Below, piece after piece: positions 33,701 to 43,182 of a DNA stretch of 64,000 nucleotides. The stretch's first letter is position 1; every line of letters begins with the position of its first letter. The DNA comes from Halomonas sp. S3-1-1. GTDB taxonomy: Bacteria > Pseudomonadota > Gammaproteobacteria > Pseudomonadales > Halomonadaceae. The position numbers and the translations under genes are program-made. A model generated the notes under the pieces. It ran no database searches. It saw only the letters and a list, made by a program, of their open reading frames with translations, and had not been told where the DNA came from. The DNA lies in contig NZ_JALGBZ010000007.1 in the NCBI RefSeq assembly GCF_023757625.1, positions 124,001-188,000 on the forward strand. The letters run 5' to 3'.

Positions 33701-36700
33701 ACAAGACGCGCACCGCCATCCGTACCCAGAGCCACAAGGCGGACGGCTTCAACGAACTGCGCTTTGAAGATGAAGCCGGGGAAGAGCAGATCTGGCTCCA
33801 CGCCCAGAAGGACCTGGAACTGCTGACGCTCAACGACCGCACCGAGGAGATTCGCAACGACAGTCACCTCAAGGTGCATCGCAATCGCCTCAGCGAGATC
33901 CATGTTGATGATCACCTGACGGTCCACAACGACCGCTTCACCCACATCGAGGGCGACGACCACCTGCAGGTGGACCAGACTCGCCACGAGCGGTACGGCG
34001 AGGCGCAACTGCTGGAAGCGGGGCGGGAGGTTCACCATAAGGCGGGCACGCAGATCGTGCTGGAAGCCGGTGCCGAGATTACCCTCAAGGCCGGCGGCAG
34101 CTTCATCAAGCTCGACCCGAGCGGTGTGACCATTGTCGGCTCTCAGGTACGCATCAACTCCGGCGGCAGCCCCGGCCGTGGCCGAGGTCAGGCGATCGTG
34201 CTGCCGCGCCTGCCTGGCGAGGCCGAACCGGAAGAGAGCGAGGACGTCACCCTCGAGCCCCACCAGACGCCCACCCTCGCCAGCGAGATCGCTGCCGCCT
34301 CGCCCGTCGATTTCGACGACATCGACATCACCGACGGCTTGGCGAGCGACTGCAGCGCCTGCCAGCCCGCCGTGGGCAGCCCGGTTAACCCGCTGCTGGG
34401 CGCCAAGCTGCTGCCCGCCGAGACCGACTTCGCGCTGCCCGCCCCGCGCCCGTTCGTGTTCAGCCGCGGCTATCTTTCCAGCAACGCTACCGTCGGCCCG
34501 CTCGGCCAGGGCTGGTCGCTGCCCGGGGCCAGCCTGTCGCTCACCCTGAGTGACGACGCCTGTGTCGTCCACGACGCCCAAGGCCGGGCGATCACCTTTG
34601 GCCCGCTGGCCCCCGGGCAAGCGCGCTTCTCGCCCACCGAACAGCTCTGGATTCGTAGGGGCGGCGCGGTGGAGGAGGGCGACACGCTCGCCCCGCGCTG
34701 GGCCTTGCTCGATGACGCACTGCGCGGCGACGCCTCGCGTATCGTCCTGAGCGATACCGGCGGCCTCTACTACGTGTTCGCGCCCACGGCGACGCCCGGC
34801 ACTCAGGGCGCCACATCGCTGGTGCTGGCCGAGGAGCGCGACCGCAACGGCTATACCACCGCCTACCAGTGGGAGGCGGACCTGCTCACCCGCGTGATCG
34901 ACAGCGCCGGGCGCCACTACCAGTTCGTCTACGAGCCGCTGCTGCCCGAGCGGCCCGGTGATGCCGGCCAGCGCCTCACCGGCGTGAAGCTTGTCAAGGA
35001 GGCGGACGGCACCGCCGCCGATGACTGGCTGGTGCGCTACTCCTTCAGCGCCCTAGGCGATCTGCTCGCCGTGCGCCACCGCCACGGCGAGGTGGTGCGC
35101 GAGTTCGAATGGGACAACCACCTGCTGACCGCCCACCGGGTACCCGGCGGCATGGAAGCCCACTACACCTGGGATCGCCACGCCCCGGACGGCCGCGTGG
35201 TCGGCCAGCAGGAGGCGGGCGGCCTGGCGCGGCGTTACGAGTATCACGTCGATCACACCCGGGTCACCGACAGCTTGGGCCGTGAAGAGCAGTACCACTT
35301 CGTGGGCAGCGGCCCCGGCAAGCGCTGGACCGCCCACACCCGTGCGGACGGTTCACGCATCGAATTCCGCTACGACCGCGCCGGACACAAGATCGCCACG
35401 GTGGACCCACTCGGCCGCGAGACGCTGACCGAGCGTGACGCGAACGGCCAGGTCATCGGCCAGACCACCCCGGACGGCCAGCACTGGGCGATCGAACGCG
35501 ATGTCCTGGGTAACACGATCCGCGTGGAAGGGCCGGAGAATCAGCGCTGGCAGATCACCCGCGACGAGCGCGGCCAGCCCGTCGAGGTCAGCGCCCCGGA
35601 AGGCACCACCACGTTCGCCTACGCCGACGAGCGCCTGCCGGATCGCCCCACCACGGTCACCGACCCGGTGGGCGCCACCCACCAGCGGGAGTGGAACGCG
35701 CTGGGCCAGGTCACCGCCGAGATCGACTGCTCACAGAACCGCACCGAGTACGCCTATGACCGCCACGGCTATCTGGCCAGCGCCACCAACGCCCTTAATG
35801 AGACCACCCGCACCCAGCACGACGCGCTGGGCCGGCGCACTGCCACCCAACTGCCCAACGGGCTCTACTGGCACCAGCACTATGACCCGCAGGGGCGACT
35901 GGTCGAGGTCGAAGGCCCGCAAGGCTTCCGTCAGCAGTTCTTCTTCGATGAACACGGCCGCCCGGCCCAGCGCATCGAGGCCGACGGCAGCCAGCAGCTC
36001 ACCACCTATGACGACGTGGGCCACCTGAGCGAACTCACCCTGGGCAACGGCGCGGTCTACCGCTTCGAATATGACGACATGGACCGCCTCGCCCGCGAGA
36101 CTGGCCCCGATGGCCGCGAGCAGCAGTACCGCTACGATGAAGCGGGCCAACTGATCGAGCGCATCGAGGCCCACCGCACCGGCCCGGACGGCCAGCCGCT
36201 CGCCACGCGTTACGAGTACGAAGCCGCCGGACGCCTGACAGTGCGCCATCTGCCCGCCACCGACCACGCCCCGGCAAGCGCCGAGCAGTACCAGTGGGGC
36301 GTTAACGGTCAACTCATGAGCGTGACCAACGACCACGGCGAGGTCACGTTCGAATACGACGACGCCCAGCGGCTGGTCGGCGAGCAGCAGCGCCATGCGA
36401 GTATTGAAGGTAGCCAGGCTTGGCAGTGGCAACAGCACCACACCCTCACCGCCAACGGCGCCCCGCAGCAGAGCCAGTTCGGCGACCTGCCCGCGCTCGA
36501 GTGGCACACCTACGGCAGCGGCCACCTGCACGGGGTGAGCGCGCCGGGGCTGAATCTCGAGATTGATCTCACACCCGATGCCCTGCACCGGGAGACCCGG
36601 CGCCAGATGAGCCTGACCAGCGGCGACCAGAGCCAGCCGCTGATCCTGGAGCGCGGCTACACGAACCTGGGCCAGCTGGATCATCTCACCCTGCGCGGCG

Positions 36701-38103
36701 CGCAAGCCAATGGCGGCCAGCAGTACCAGTACGACGCCCTGGGCCGCATGAGCTTCCGCGCCCTGCAGGGCGACCAGGCCAAGGTGATAGCGTATAGCTA
36801 CGATGCCGCCGGTCGCCTCACCGGCAGCCAGCACGGCGACCAGGCCCACCGCTACGCCGTGGACGCGGCGGGCAATCCGCTCGTCGGCCAGCAGCCGGTC
36901 ACCGACAACCGCGTCACGCAGCACAACGGCACCCGCTACCGCTACGACGGCGCAGGCAATCTGATCGAGCGGCAGCAGCCGGACGGCGAGCGCCTGACCA
37001 TGGGCTATGACGGCGCCAACCGCCTGGTAAACCTGACGCGGACCAGTGCCTATGGCGCTACCATGGAAGCCGCCTACCGCTACGACGCCCTGGGCCGCCG
37101 GATCAGCAAGACCGTGCGCCACGAAAACGGCACGACTGCCACCACCCACTACGGCTGGGACGGCGACCGCATCGTGCGGGAAGAGAACGACAGCCAACGC
37201 TCGACCATCGTCTACGAGCCGGGCAGTTTTGTGCCCATGCTTCGCATCGATGATACTCAGCAAGGCTCACAACTGAGCGCCTTCGCCACCGATGCGATCG
37301 GCACGCCGATGCAGCTCGTTGCTGCCAACGGCAAGATCCAGTGGCAAGGCCAGCCTGATGACTGGGCGGCGGTGAAGCATGTGCGGGGTAACACGACTCA
37401 GCCGATCCGCTTCCAAGGGCAATGGCAGGATGAAGAAAGTGGTCTCTACTACAACCGGCATCGGTACTATGATCCGCAGCAGGGGCGGTATGTGAGTCAG
37501 GATCCGATTGGATTGCTCGGTAGTACGAACTTGTATGGGTATGTCGCGAATCCAGCAGGAGTAGTGGATCCACTAGGTCTTTTTGTTTGTGGAGGACTTT
37601 GTATCGCTGGTGTAATGGCTGGAATTGGTGCAGCAGTAGCTGGGACTGGTAGTGCTATAAATCAGAAGTTTATAAAAAAAGAATGTGAAATAGATTTCTT
37701 GGAGGTAGGTAATGCAATGGTATGGGGAGGAGTTGGCGGGGCAGCTATGCCTGTGTTCGGAACGACTATTGTAGGTGCTGGTGCTATTGGTGGGGCAACT
37801 GGCTTAGGGCAATATACTACTGGCAGTATGATTAGTAATCAGGAGATGTCTGCTGCTGGGGCTATTGCTAATACTGGCATGGGAGCTTTGGGTGGAGGTT
37901 TAGGTGGTAGTTATAGTCGAAATATATGGTATGGGGCACGTGGAACGGCGTTACCAGAAGCTGCTTCTCGCCAAAGTGTAAGACGTGAAATTAACCAGAA
38001 CACGACACCTCAAAGTATTGGTCAGGGCATAGGCGGTAGTGCTATTGGAAATACTGACCCAACACAAGTTCCATGTTTAGGATGTAAGCCGGAGTGTGAG
38101 TAA
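32446..38103 (+). CDS. VgrG-RHS fusion with variable C-terminal tip, 5'-truncated
   Basis: 1885 codons from GTG 32446. Residues 1 to about 560 match VgrG1 from its residue 60. A linker with C-S-A-C leads to the RHS entry motif [15 protein letters not shown] at about 34390, then dozens of Y-D-x-x-G-R repeats. The RHS core ends with D-P-I-G-L...D-P-L-G-L (residue 1712); a 173-residue AT-rich tip follows, with Gly-rich hydrophobic stretches and a C-L-G-C-K-P-E-C-E end. The homologous reading frame extends upstream to 32362, but a stop at 32359 and absence of any ATG/GTG/TTG show that the true start was deleted. It may be silent, or start weakly at GTG. Confidence 0.85.
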   Translation: MWQNGEPLRRVHGIISEFGRGDRGHRRTFYTLTLRPALWRTSLRQNSRIFQKVDPLTIINTLLDERGISDVAFAVSREPVEREYCVQYRETDLAFIERLAAEEGLFYFHEFEDSDGGAHRLVFSDDPQALTNLGERTYHSRAGGTPPTRHVRKLSHTARVATASAQLKDYSFKNPAYAQLHDHLGDDVTEHGQQTDYEHYDYPGRYKQDASGKPFTRIRLEHLRRNATTASAQSDLPELAPGARFTLTDHDTESLNRDWQVVAVEHTGEQPQALEEDGIVQSAQAAGGLGQDGMTRYVNHVTLMPGDAAWRATPNPKPRVDGPQVAFVVGPEGEEIHCDEHGRVKVQFPWDRYAEPNDTASCWVRVSQGWAGGGYGSIAIPRIGHEVIVSFLEGDPDQPLVTGRTYHAVNIPPYALPEHKTRTAIRTQSHKADGFNELRFEDEAGEEQIWLHAQKDLELLTLNDRTEEIRNDSHLKVHRNRLSEIHVDDHLTVHNDRFTHIEGDDHLQVDQTRHERYGEAQLLEAGREVHHKAGTQIVLEAGAEITLKAGGSFIKLDPSGVTIVGSQVRINSGGSPGRGRGQAIVLPRLPGEAEPEESEDVTLEPHQTPTLASEIAAASPVDFDDIDITDGLASDCSACQPAVGSPVNPLLGAKLLPAETDFALPAPRPFVFSRGYLSSNATVGPLGQGWSLPGASLSLTLSDDACVVHDAQGRAITFGPLAPGQARFSPTEQLWIRRGGAVEEGDTLAPRWALLDDALRGDASRIVLSDTGGLYYVFAPTATPGTQGATSLVLAEERDRNGYTTAYQWEADLLTRVIDSAGRHYQFVYEPLLPERPGDAGQRLTGVKLVKEADGTAADDWLVRYSFSALGDLLAVRHRHGEVVREFEWDNHLLTAHRVPGGMEAHYTWDRHAPDGRVVGQQEAGGLARRYEYHVDHTRVTDSLGREEQYHFVGSGPGKRWTAHTRADGSRIEFRYDRAGHKIATVDPLGRETLTERDANGQVIGQTTPDGQHWAIERDVLGNTIRVEGPENQRWQITRDERGQPVEVSAPEGTTTFAYADERLPDRPTTVTDPVGATHQREWNALGQVTAEIDCSQNRTEYAYDRHGYLASATNALNETTRTQHDALGRRTATQLPNGLYWHQHYDPQGRLVEVEGPQGFRQQFFFDEHGRPAQRIEADGSQQLTTYDDVGHLSELTLGNGAVYRFEYDDMDRLARETGPDGREQQYRYDEAGQLIERIEAHRTGPDGQPLATRYEYEAAGRLTVRHLPATDHAPASAEQYQWGVNGQLMSVTNDHGEVTFEYDDAQRLVGEQQRHASIEGSQAWQWQQHHTLTANGAPQQSQFGDLPALEWHTYGSGHLHGVSAPGLNLEIDLTPDALHRETRRQMSLTSGDQSQPLILERGYTNLGQLDHLTLRGAQANGGQQYQYDALGRMSFRALQGDQAKVIAYSYDAAGRLTGSQHGDQAHRYAVDAAGNPLVGQQPVTDNRVTQHNGTRYRYDGAGNLIERQQPDGERLTMGYDGANRLVNLTRTSAYGATMEAAYRYDALGRRISKTVRHENGTTATTHYGWDGDRIVREENDSQRSTIVYEPGSFVPMLRIDDTQQGSQLSAFATDAIGTPMQLVAANGKIQWQGQPDDWAAVKHVRGNTTQPIRFQGQWQDEESGLYYNRHRYYDPQQGRYVSQDPIGLLGSTNLYGYVANPAGVVDPLGLFVCGGLCIAGVMAGIGAAVAGTGSAINQKFIKKECEIDFLEVGNAMVWGGVGGAAMPVFGTTIVGAGAIGGATGLGQYTTGSMISNQEMSAAGAIANTGMGALGGGLGGSYSRNIWYGARGTALPEAASRQSVRREINQNTTPQSIGQGIGGSAIGNTDPTQVPCLGCKPECE

Positions 38104-38108
38104 ATAAA

Positions 38109-38627
38109 ATGAATAAGACAAATGGATTTGATGTTATTAAGAATATATTGACTCCCAGTAGGCCTATAACTTGGATAGGGGTTTTTTTAATGGTGGGAGC
38201 TGCTGCTTTGAGTTTTAATAGTATGAAATATGCTGTTGTAGACAGAGTCAAGACTTATGACTGGGTGAACGTTGACGGAAAGATAGAGAATATTGAGATT
38301 TTAAAAGGAAGTAAGCGATTTAAAATACTTTACTCATACTCTTTTGAGGGGGGACAATATACTGGAAATAGTATCGACCCATCAAGGCACAATAGTACCA
38401 GTCTAAACGATCGTGAGATAAATAAAGTGAAAACAAAATTCCATAATGGGGAGCCTATATCAGTATTTGTAAACCCAGAAAATCCGCTTCAGTCATATTA
38501 TAATTTGAAATGGTATAATTTTTATGCAGCAATTCCTATTTGCATGGTTTTTATATTTTTTATATTAATCTATTCTTATGTGGTATTAAGTGCAATTTTT
38601 TGTAACTTATCAAGAATAAAAAAGTAG
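38109..38627 (+). CDS. DUF3592-type membrane protein, candidate RHS-tip immunity
   Basis: 172-residue protein with two transmembrane helices (about 19-38 and 138-165) flanking an outside domain of the DUF3592 type: V-D-G-K-I-E-N-I, Y-S-Y-S-F-E-G-G-Q-Y-T-G-N, and V-F-V-N-P-E-N-P-L-Q-S-Y, a signature of this family. It begins 5 bases after the vgrG-rhs stop and shares the low GC of the RHS tip, so the tip and this gene were acquired as one cassette. DUF3592 proteins occur repeatedly as partners of polymorphic toxins. Immunity is an inference from position; the protein would guard the inner membrane or its outer face. Confidence 0.75.
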   Translation: MNKTNGFDVIKNILTPSRPITWIGVFLMVGAAALSFNSMKYAVVDRVKTYDWVNVDGKIENIEILKGSKRFKILYSYSFEGGQYTGNSIDPSRHNSTSLNDREINKVKTKFHNGEPISVFVNPENPLQSYYNLKWYNFYAAIPICMVFIFFILIYSYVVLSAIFCNLSRIKK

Positions 38628-38822
38628 ATAATTACTTAATAAGCTATTGATCAATTCGTTGCTGGGCAACTGATGCGCTCAGCGAGGCCAGCGGAGGGTA
38701 TTCAAAACTCTTTGTCAGCCAGATCCATAAGCTGAGGTGTTGTTCCAAGCGTTTTGAGCAATGAATGGCTATCTTTAACAGCGTCAAGCTCTAGCCCCGG
38801 CAAACGTTAAACTGCCCATCCA

Positions 38823-38996
38823 CGGGCGGACAGTGCACGCATCGCGTTCCGCCATGATCGCGCCGGACACAAGATCGCCACGGTGGACCCACTCGGCCGT
38901 GAGATGCTGATCGAACGCGACGACAGCGGCCAGGTCTTCGGCCAGACTACCCCGGACGGCCAGCACTGGACCTTGGAGCGCGACGCCCTAGCGTAG
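38823..38996 (+). pseudogene. rhs remnant
   Basis: An open, uninterrupted stretch of 57 codons ending in TAG at 38994. It reads [15 protein letters not shown], closely matching the middle of the RHS core at 35380-35516 of the intact gene. It has no start codon in a suitable place and no other RHS sequence follows. Confidence 0.8.
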
Positions 38997-39019
38997 CCCT
39001 TGCCCCAAACCGGGTGTAG

Positions 39020-39207
39020 GCCAGCTGCTGGGTCCGCGTCTCCGAGGGCTGGGCCGGCGGCGGCTACGTCAGCATTGCACTACCGCGCATCGGTCACGAG
39101 GTCATCGTCTCGTTTCTGGAAGGCGACCCGGATCAGTTACTGGTCACCGGGCGTACCTATCACGCGGCAAATTATCGCGCTGTACCCACTGCCCGAACAC
39201 GAAACGT
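39020..39207 (+). pseudogene. vgrG remnant
   Basis: About 60 codons that match the gp5-like part of VgrG ([16 protein letters not shown], then [17 protein letters not shown]). After the Y-H-A-A-N segment an extra T puts the frame off, although the nucleotide match to vgrG continues for about 30 bases. It lies downstream of the rhs remnant, the reverse of the order in the fusion, so it is a separate relic. Confidence 0.8.
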
Positions 39208-39380
39208 AAGTGGCGTAGTTGAGAAGCAGGCTACAGGTCTATTTGAAAATGCTGAAAAGCATATCGAGGACTCAAGAGAAAGTACCGTTCGATTCATATG
39301 CGGCTAGGCGACGCCTTATACCCCTTGCGTGTACAATCGAGCCACTTTCGACTTTTTTACGACGCTGGATCGATCACACC

Positions 39381-40400
39381 ATGAGTAACGCCAAAACCCG
39401 TGTGCTGACCGGGATTACCACTTCTGGAACGCCCCATCTGGGCAACTACGTCGGGGCCATCAAGCCCGCCATCGAGGCAAGCCAGGACCCGAACGTGGAG
39501 CCGTTCTACTTCTTGGCCGACTACCACGCGCTTATCAAGTGCCAAGACCCCAAGCGGGTGCAGCAGTCGCGCTTGGAGATCGCCGCGACCTGGCTGGCGC
39601 TGGGCCTCGATACCGACAATGCCGTCTTCTACCGCCAGTCGGACATTCCGGAAATTCCCGAGCTCATGTGGATGCTCTCCTGCGTCTGCGCCAAGGGGCT
39701 GATGAACCGTGCCCACGCTTATAAAGCGGCGGTGGCGGATAACGAGGAAGCGGGCAACCAGGATGCCGATAAAGGCGTGACCATGGGGCTGTTTGGCTAT
39801 CCGGTGCTGATGGCGGCGGATATCCTGATGTTCAACGCCCACAAGGTGCCGGTCGGGCGCGACCAGATTCAGCACATCGAGATGGCGCGCGACATCGCCG
39901 GGCGCTTCAACCACCTTTACAAGGGCAACTACTTTGTCCAGCCCGAGGCGGTGGTCGACGAGAAGACCGAGGTATTGAAGGGCCTCGACGGGCGCAAGAT
40001 GTCGAAAAGCTACGACAACACCATCCCGCTTTTCGCCCCGGAGAAAAAACTCCAGAAGCTCGTTCGCAAGATCAAGACCAACTCGCTGGAGCCTGGCGAG
40101 CCGAAAGACCCGGATACCTGCACGCTGTTTCAAATCTACGCGGCCTTCGCAAACACCGAGGAAGCGGCCGCGATGCGCGAGCAGTACGCTGCCGGCATCG
40201 GTTGGGGCGATGCGAAAAATCAGGTGTTCGACTACCTGAATACGCATCTGCAAGCGCCGCGCGAGCGCTACTCGGCGCTCCTCGAAGACCCGGGCCATAT
40301 CGAAAACGTATTGCAGCAGGGCGCCGAGCGCGCCCGCGAAGAGGCAACGCGCACCATCGAGGCGCTGCGCGCGGCAATGGGGCTGGGGCGCTTTAGTTAA
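39381..40400 (+). CDS. trpS: Tryptophan--tRNA ligase
   Basis: 339-residue class I aminoacyl-tRNA synthetase that charges tRNA-Trp. The adenylate motifs are present: the HIGH equivalent T-S-G-T-P-H-L-G-N-Y-V-G near residue 11-22 and the KMSKS loop as G-R-K-M-S-K-S. D-Y-H-A-L and V-P-V-G-R-D-Q-x-Q-H are further family marks. ATG 39381 is chosen; an in-frame upstream ATG at 39219 adds 54 residues unlike any TrpS and lies in vgrG debris. Transcribed alone, with a strong terminator at 40435. Essential gene and the right-hand anchor of the T6SS island. Confidence 0.97.
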   Translation: MSNAKTRVLTGITTSGTPHLGNYVGAIKPAIEASQDPNVEPFYFLADYHALIKCQDPKRVQQSRLEIAATWLALGLDTDNAVFYRQSDIPEIPELMWMLSCVCAKGLMNRAHAYKAAVADNEEAGNQDADKGVTMGLFGYPVLMAADILMFNAHKVPVGRDQIQHIEMARDIAGRFNHLYKGNYFVQPEAVVDEKTEVLKGLDGRKMSKSYDNTIPLFAPEKKLQKLVRKIKTNSLEPGEPKDPDTCTLFQIYAAFANTEEAAAMREQYAAGIGWGDAKNQVFDYLNTHLQAPRERYSALLEDPGHIENVLQQGAERAREEATRTIEALRAAMGLGRFS

Positions 40401-40434
40401 GCCGTTTATTGCTTGAAGGTATCTCGCTGATCGG

Positions 40435-40466
40435 AGCTCTTCCTCCTGAAGGAGGAAGAGCTTTTG
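40435..40466 (+). terminator. Terminator of trpS
   Basis: 12-bp stem AGCTCTTCCTCC / GGAGGAAGAGCT with a TGAA loop, followed by TTTT. Confidence 0.85.
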
Positions 40467-40482
40467 TGTACAGTGCATTAAG

Positions 40483-40515
40483 GTCTCGCCCCATCTCTGA
40501 GCGCGAGACTTTTTA
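40483..40515 (+). terminator. Second terminator-like hairpin before the nhaC-type gene
   Basis: GTCTCGC (40483-40489) pairs with GCGAGAC (40503-40509) across a 13-base loop, followed by TTTTTA. It lies 16 bases past the trpS terminator and 41 bases before the antiporter start. It may be a back-up terminator or an attenuator in the antiporter leader. Confidence 0.5.
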
Positions 40516-40556
40516 TTGTGGCTATAAAAAACACAACGCATCAGTGAGGAGCTTTC

Positions 40557-41963
40557 ATGTCCACTACGTCCGAATCGACGCCCAGCGTTTCGTTGAAAGG
40601 TTGGCATCATCTGATACTGCTTTTTGTCGCCGTGGGCAGTTTACTGGCTGCCATCATGTGGCTGGCCATCCCTACCGCCGTGGCGCTGATTGTGGCCGGA
40701 AGTCTCGCCATTGCGCTTTGCCTTATGTGGGGTATCCCCTGGAGCCGATTGGAGGCGGACCTGCTCAAAGGCATCCAGGCGATGCTGGTACCCATCCTGA
40801 TCCTGATCTGTGTAGGCATGATGGTTGGCGTTTGGATGCTGTCGGGCACGATCCCGGCAATGGTGACTCTTGGCCTTGAACTGCTGTCACCGGGGCTCTT
40901 TCTGGTGGTGGCGTGTCTGTCTTGTTCGTTAATGTCGGTGATGGCGGGCACTTCCTGGGGCACGCTCAGCACCATTGGAGTGGCGCTAATGGGCGTGGCG
41001 GCGGGGCTCGACGTGCCGTTGGCTTGGGCGGCCGGGGCGATCGTTACCGGCACGTTCTTCGGTGACAAGCTCTCGCCTTTGTCCGATACCACCGTCATGG
41101 CCTCGGCAGTGTGCGAGGTCAATATCGTCACCCACATTCGTCACATGCTCTACTCGACGCTGCCAGCGTATTTGATCGCGCTTTTGGTGTATGCATGGCT
41201 GGGTAGCAGTATCGGAGGCAGCGAGGCGAACGCACCGGAAACCGCCGCTTTGATCGCGACCCTGAACGAGGTGTTTAGCACGAACGCAGTCACGCTGCTG
41301 CCGCCAGTGATGGTATTTGTTTGTATCCTTCTAAAAAAGCCGGTGCTGCCGTCGTTTGCCGTGGGTATCGTCAGCGGTGCGTTGATTGCGGCCCTGTTTC
41401 AGGGCGCGGGAGCAAGCGCCATCGGCCAAGCCATGAACGGTGGCTACAGCGCGAGCACCGGCGTGGAGATGGTCGATAGCATGCTGTCACGTGGCGGGCT
41501 GCAAAGCATGATGTCGACGGTAGCGGTGTTGATCGCCGCAGCGGTGCTGGGCGCGCCGTTCAAAAGCGCTGGCACCCTCGATGCGGCGATCGCACACTTG
41601 AACAAGCGCCGGGCCGGCCGTCGTCAGGTATTGGGAAGCGCCATGGGGCTGCACAGCGTGGCGTTTCTACTCACCGGTAGCTACTACGTCACGTTCGCAC
41701 TGCTGGGGCCGCTTTTGCGCCCGCTGGTGATCAACAGCGGCTCGCCGCCTAAAAATCTGTCGCGGATCATGGAAGATACCGGCACTACGCTCTCGCCACT
41801 GGTACCCTGGGGTGTGACTGGCGCATTCACTGCCGCGACCTTAGGGGTCTCGACAGCAGACTTCTTCATCTATGCGATTCTCTGTTACGGCGCCATCATC
41901 TTCTCGCTGTTCTACGTGGTGTCCGGTATCGGTCTGGATCATGATCGCGTCGATAATCGCTGA
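40557..41963 (+). CDS. nhaC: Na+/H+ antiporter, NhaC family
   Basis: 468-residue inner-membrane antiporter with about 11-12 transmembrane helices. The NhaC signature is strong: M-A-G-T-S-W-G-T-L-S-T-I-G-V-A-L-M-G and G-A-I-V-T-G-T-F-F-G-D-K-L-S-P-L-S-D-T-T-V-M-A-S. Proteins of this family exchange cytoplasmic Na+ for protons, which fits a salt-loving host; some members instead move malate/lactate or other solutes. The gene is alone between the trpS terminators and an AI-2E permease gene. Substrate is inferred from the family. Confidence 0.88.
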   Translation: MSTTSESTPSVSLKGWHHLILLFVAVGSLLAAIMWLAIPTAVALIVAGSLAIALCLMWGIPWSRLEADLLKGIQAMLVPILILICVGMMVGVWMLSGTIPAMVTLGLELLSPGLFLVVACLSCSLMSVMAGTSWGTLSTIGVALMGVAAGLDVPLAWAAGAIVTGTFFGDKLSPLSDTTVMASAVCEVNIVTHIRHMLYSTLPAYLIALLVYAWLGSSIGGSEANAPETAALIATLNEVFSTNAVTLLPPVMVFVCILLKKPVLPSFAVGIVSGALIAALFQGAGASAIGQAMNGGYSASTGVEMVDSMLSRGGLQSMMSTVAVLIAAAVLGAPFKSAGTLDAAIAHLNKRRAGRRQVLGSAMGLHSVAFLLTGSYYVTFALLGPLLRPLVINSGSPPKNLSRIMEDTGTTLSPLVPWGVTGAFTAATLGVSTADFFIYAILCYGAIIFSLFYVVSGIGLDHDRVDNR

Positions 41964-42091
41964 GCGCGTGAGTTTCGGGGTTGCGTTAGACTGGGCGTAG
42001 CTGGAGAGGGGCGGGAAGGCGCTTTTAAAAGAGCGCTGTGCAGGAGCACTTCGTCGCTTTGAACGGTCGTTATCAACAAGGGAATGAGTGA

Positions 42092-43117
42092 ATGCAATCG
42101 ACGTACCGTCATCAAACGTTTACCGAAAAGGCGATGATCGTGCTGGCGCTGGCAATCGTGGCGCTGGTGCTTTGGAAGCTCGTGGGGCTGTTGCTGTTGA
42201 TTTTCGGCGCGGTGGTCGGGGCCTGTATCCTGCAAACCTGCATGACGCCGCTGCTCAAGCGCGGAATGCCGCGCTGGCTGGCGCTTATGATCGTGGTGGT
42301 CGGGCTGACGCTGCTGCTGGCCGGCATTAGCCTGGCTTTCGGCTCTCAGGTGGCTTCCGAGCTCGAGGCGCTGACGTCGCTTCTGCCCGACGCCTGGGAG
42401 CAGCTCCAGGAGCGGCTTCAGGGCACGCCGCTGGAGCCATTGATGGACAACGCCGGCGAGCGCGCCGGGTCGATGTTCGAAAACGGTATCGCCCAGTTCG
42501 GCATGGTGGTGGTATCGATGGGTGGCAGTCTGGTGAACTTCTTCGCGCTGATCGTGGGGATGATCTACTTCGCCGCCCAGCCCAGCGTTTACCGTCACGG
42601 GCTGTTGCTGCTCGCGCCGATCAAAAGCCGCAGCAAGCTGGCCGATGCGCTCGATGCCAGCGGCAAGGCTCTGCGGTTCTGGCTCGGCGGCCAGTTGGTT
42701 GCTATGGCAGGTACCGGCATCCTGGTCGGTGTGAGCATGTGGTTGATCGGCGTGCCCGCTCCGCTGGGGCTTGGGCTAATTGCCGGTGTGCTGGATTTCG
42801 TACCGCTGGTAGGGCCCTTGATTGCCGCGGTGCCGGCACTTTTGCTCGCCTATACGGTCAGTCCTCAAACCGCGCTGTTCGCGCTGATCGCTTACGTGAT
42901 CATCCAGCAGATCGAGGGCAACGTGCTGCAGCCGCTGGTGCAGCAGCACGCGGTGAGCCTACCGCCGGCGATGCTGCTGTTTTCGCTATTCGCCGCCAGC
43001 ACGCTGTTCGGCGTCGCCGGGGTGCTCTTGGCTGCGCCGCTGACCGTGATCGGTTTCGTGTTGATCAACGAGCTCTACGTTCAGCGCGAAGAGGGCGACC
43101 AGAGTCCTGTCGAATAG
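42092..43117 (+). CDS. AI-2E family (PerM-type) permease
   Basis: 341-residue inner-membrane protein of the AI-2E/PerM transporter family. It shows two N-terminal helices, a soluble amphipathic segment (about 85-140, E-L-E-A-L-T-S-L-L-P-D-A-W-E-Q-L), then the conserved core P-L-G-L-G-L-I-A-G-V-L-D-F-V-P-L-V-G-P and I-E-G-N-V-L-Q-P-L-V. Family members include putative autoinducer-2 exporters and sodium/proton antiporters of Halobacillus and related organisms, so the substrate cannot be named. Start at ATG 42092, after a weak AAGGGAATGAG site. Separate from both neighbours by about 65-130 bases. Confidence 0.87.
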   Translation: MQSTYRHQTFTEKAMIVLALAIVALVLWKLVGLLLLIFGAVVGACILQTCMTPLLKRGMPRWLALMIVVVGLTLLLAGISLAFGSQVASELEALTSLLPDAWEQLQERLQGTPLEPLMDNAGERAGSMFENGIAQFGMVVVSMGGSLVNFFALIVGMIYFAAQPSVYRHGLLLLAPIKSRSKLADALDASGKALRFWLGGQLVAMAGTGILVGVSMWLIGVPAPLGLGLIAGVLDFVPLVGPLIAAVPALLLAYTVSPQTALFALIAYVIIQQIEGNVLQPLVQQHAVSLPPAMLLFSLFAASTLFGVAGVLLAAPLTVIGFVLINELYVQREEGDQSPVE

Positions 43118-43137
43118 GCCAAAACGCTGCCCGGTTT

Positions 43138-43143
43138 TATAAT
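43138..43143 (+). promoter_or_regulatory. -10 box of the yeeE/yedE-type gene
   Basis: A perfect TATAAT 40 bases before the start codon at 43183. No good -35 is present at the standard distance, so it may need an activator. Confidence 0.4.
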
Positions 43144-43182
43144 CAGCGCTTGGAATCAACGCTCAACCATCAAGGGTGCATC

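Larger units (their letters stand above)
38628..39380. other. Gene-poor boundary between the T6SS island and trpS
   Basis: 753 bases that hold the two remnants above. On the minus strand a 33-codon open stretch (38803-38702) looks like the tail of a lost gene. A possible trpS -10 box, TACAAT, lies at 39332-39337. No tRNA, transposase or attachment repeat is seen. Confidence 0.6.

Noticed and set aside
32905..34917. 670-codon open frame on the minus strand.
   Set aside because: Shadow of the vgrG-rhs gene, whose plus-strand product is unmistakable.
35731..37263. 510-codon open frame on the minus strand opposite the RHS core.
   Set aside because: Repetitive shadow of the Y-D-x-x-G-R repeats.
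39219..39380. Longer trpS start.
   Set aside because: The extra 54 residues come from the vgrG remnant region and are absent in TrpS proteins.
38628..39380. Insertion sequence or prophage attachment site at the island edge.
   Set aside because: No transposase, inverted repeat ends or tRNA gene found; the debris is rhs and vgrG sequence only.
42006..42036. GCGCTTTTAAAAGAGCGC as the terminator of the antiporter gene.
   Set aside because: The stem has a mismatch and there is no T-run after it.
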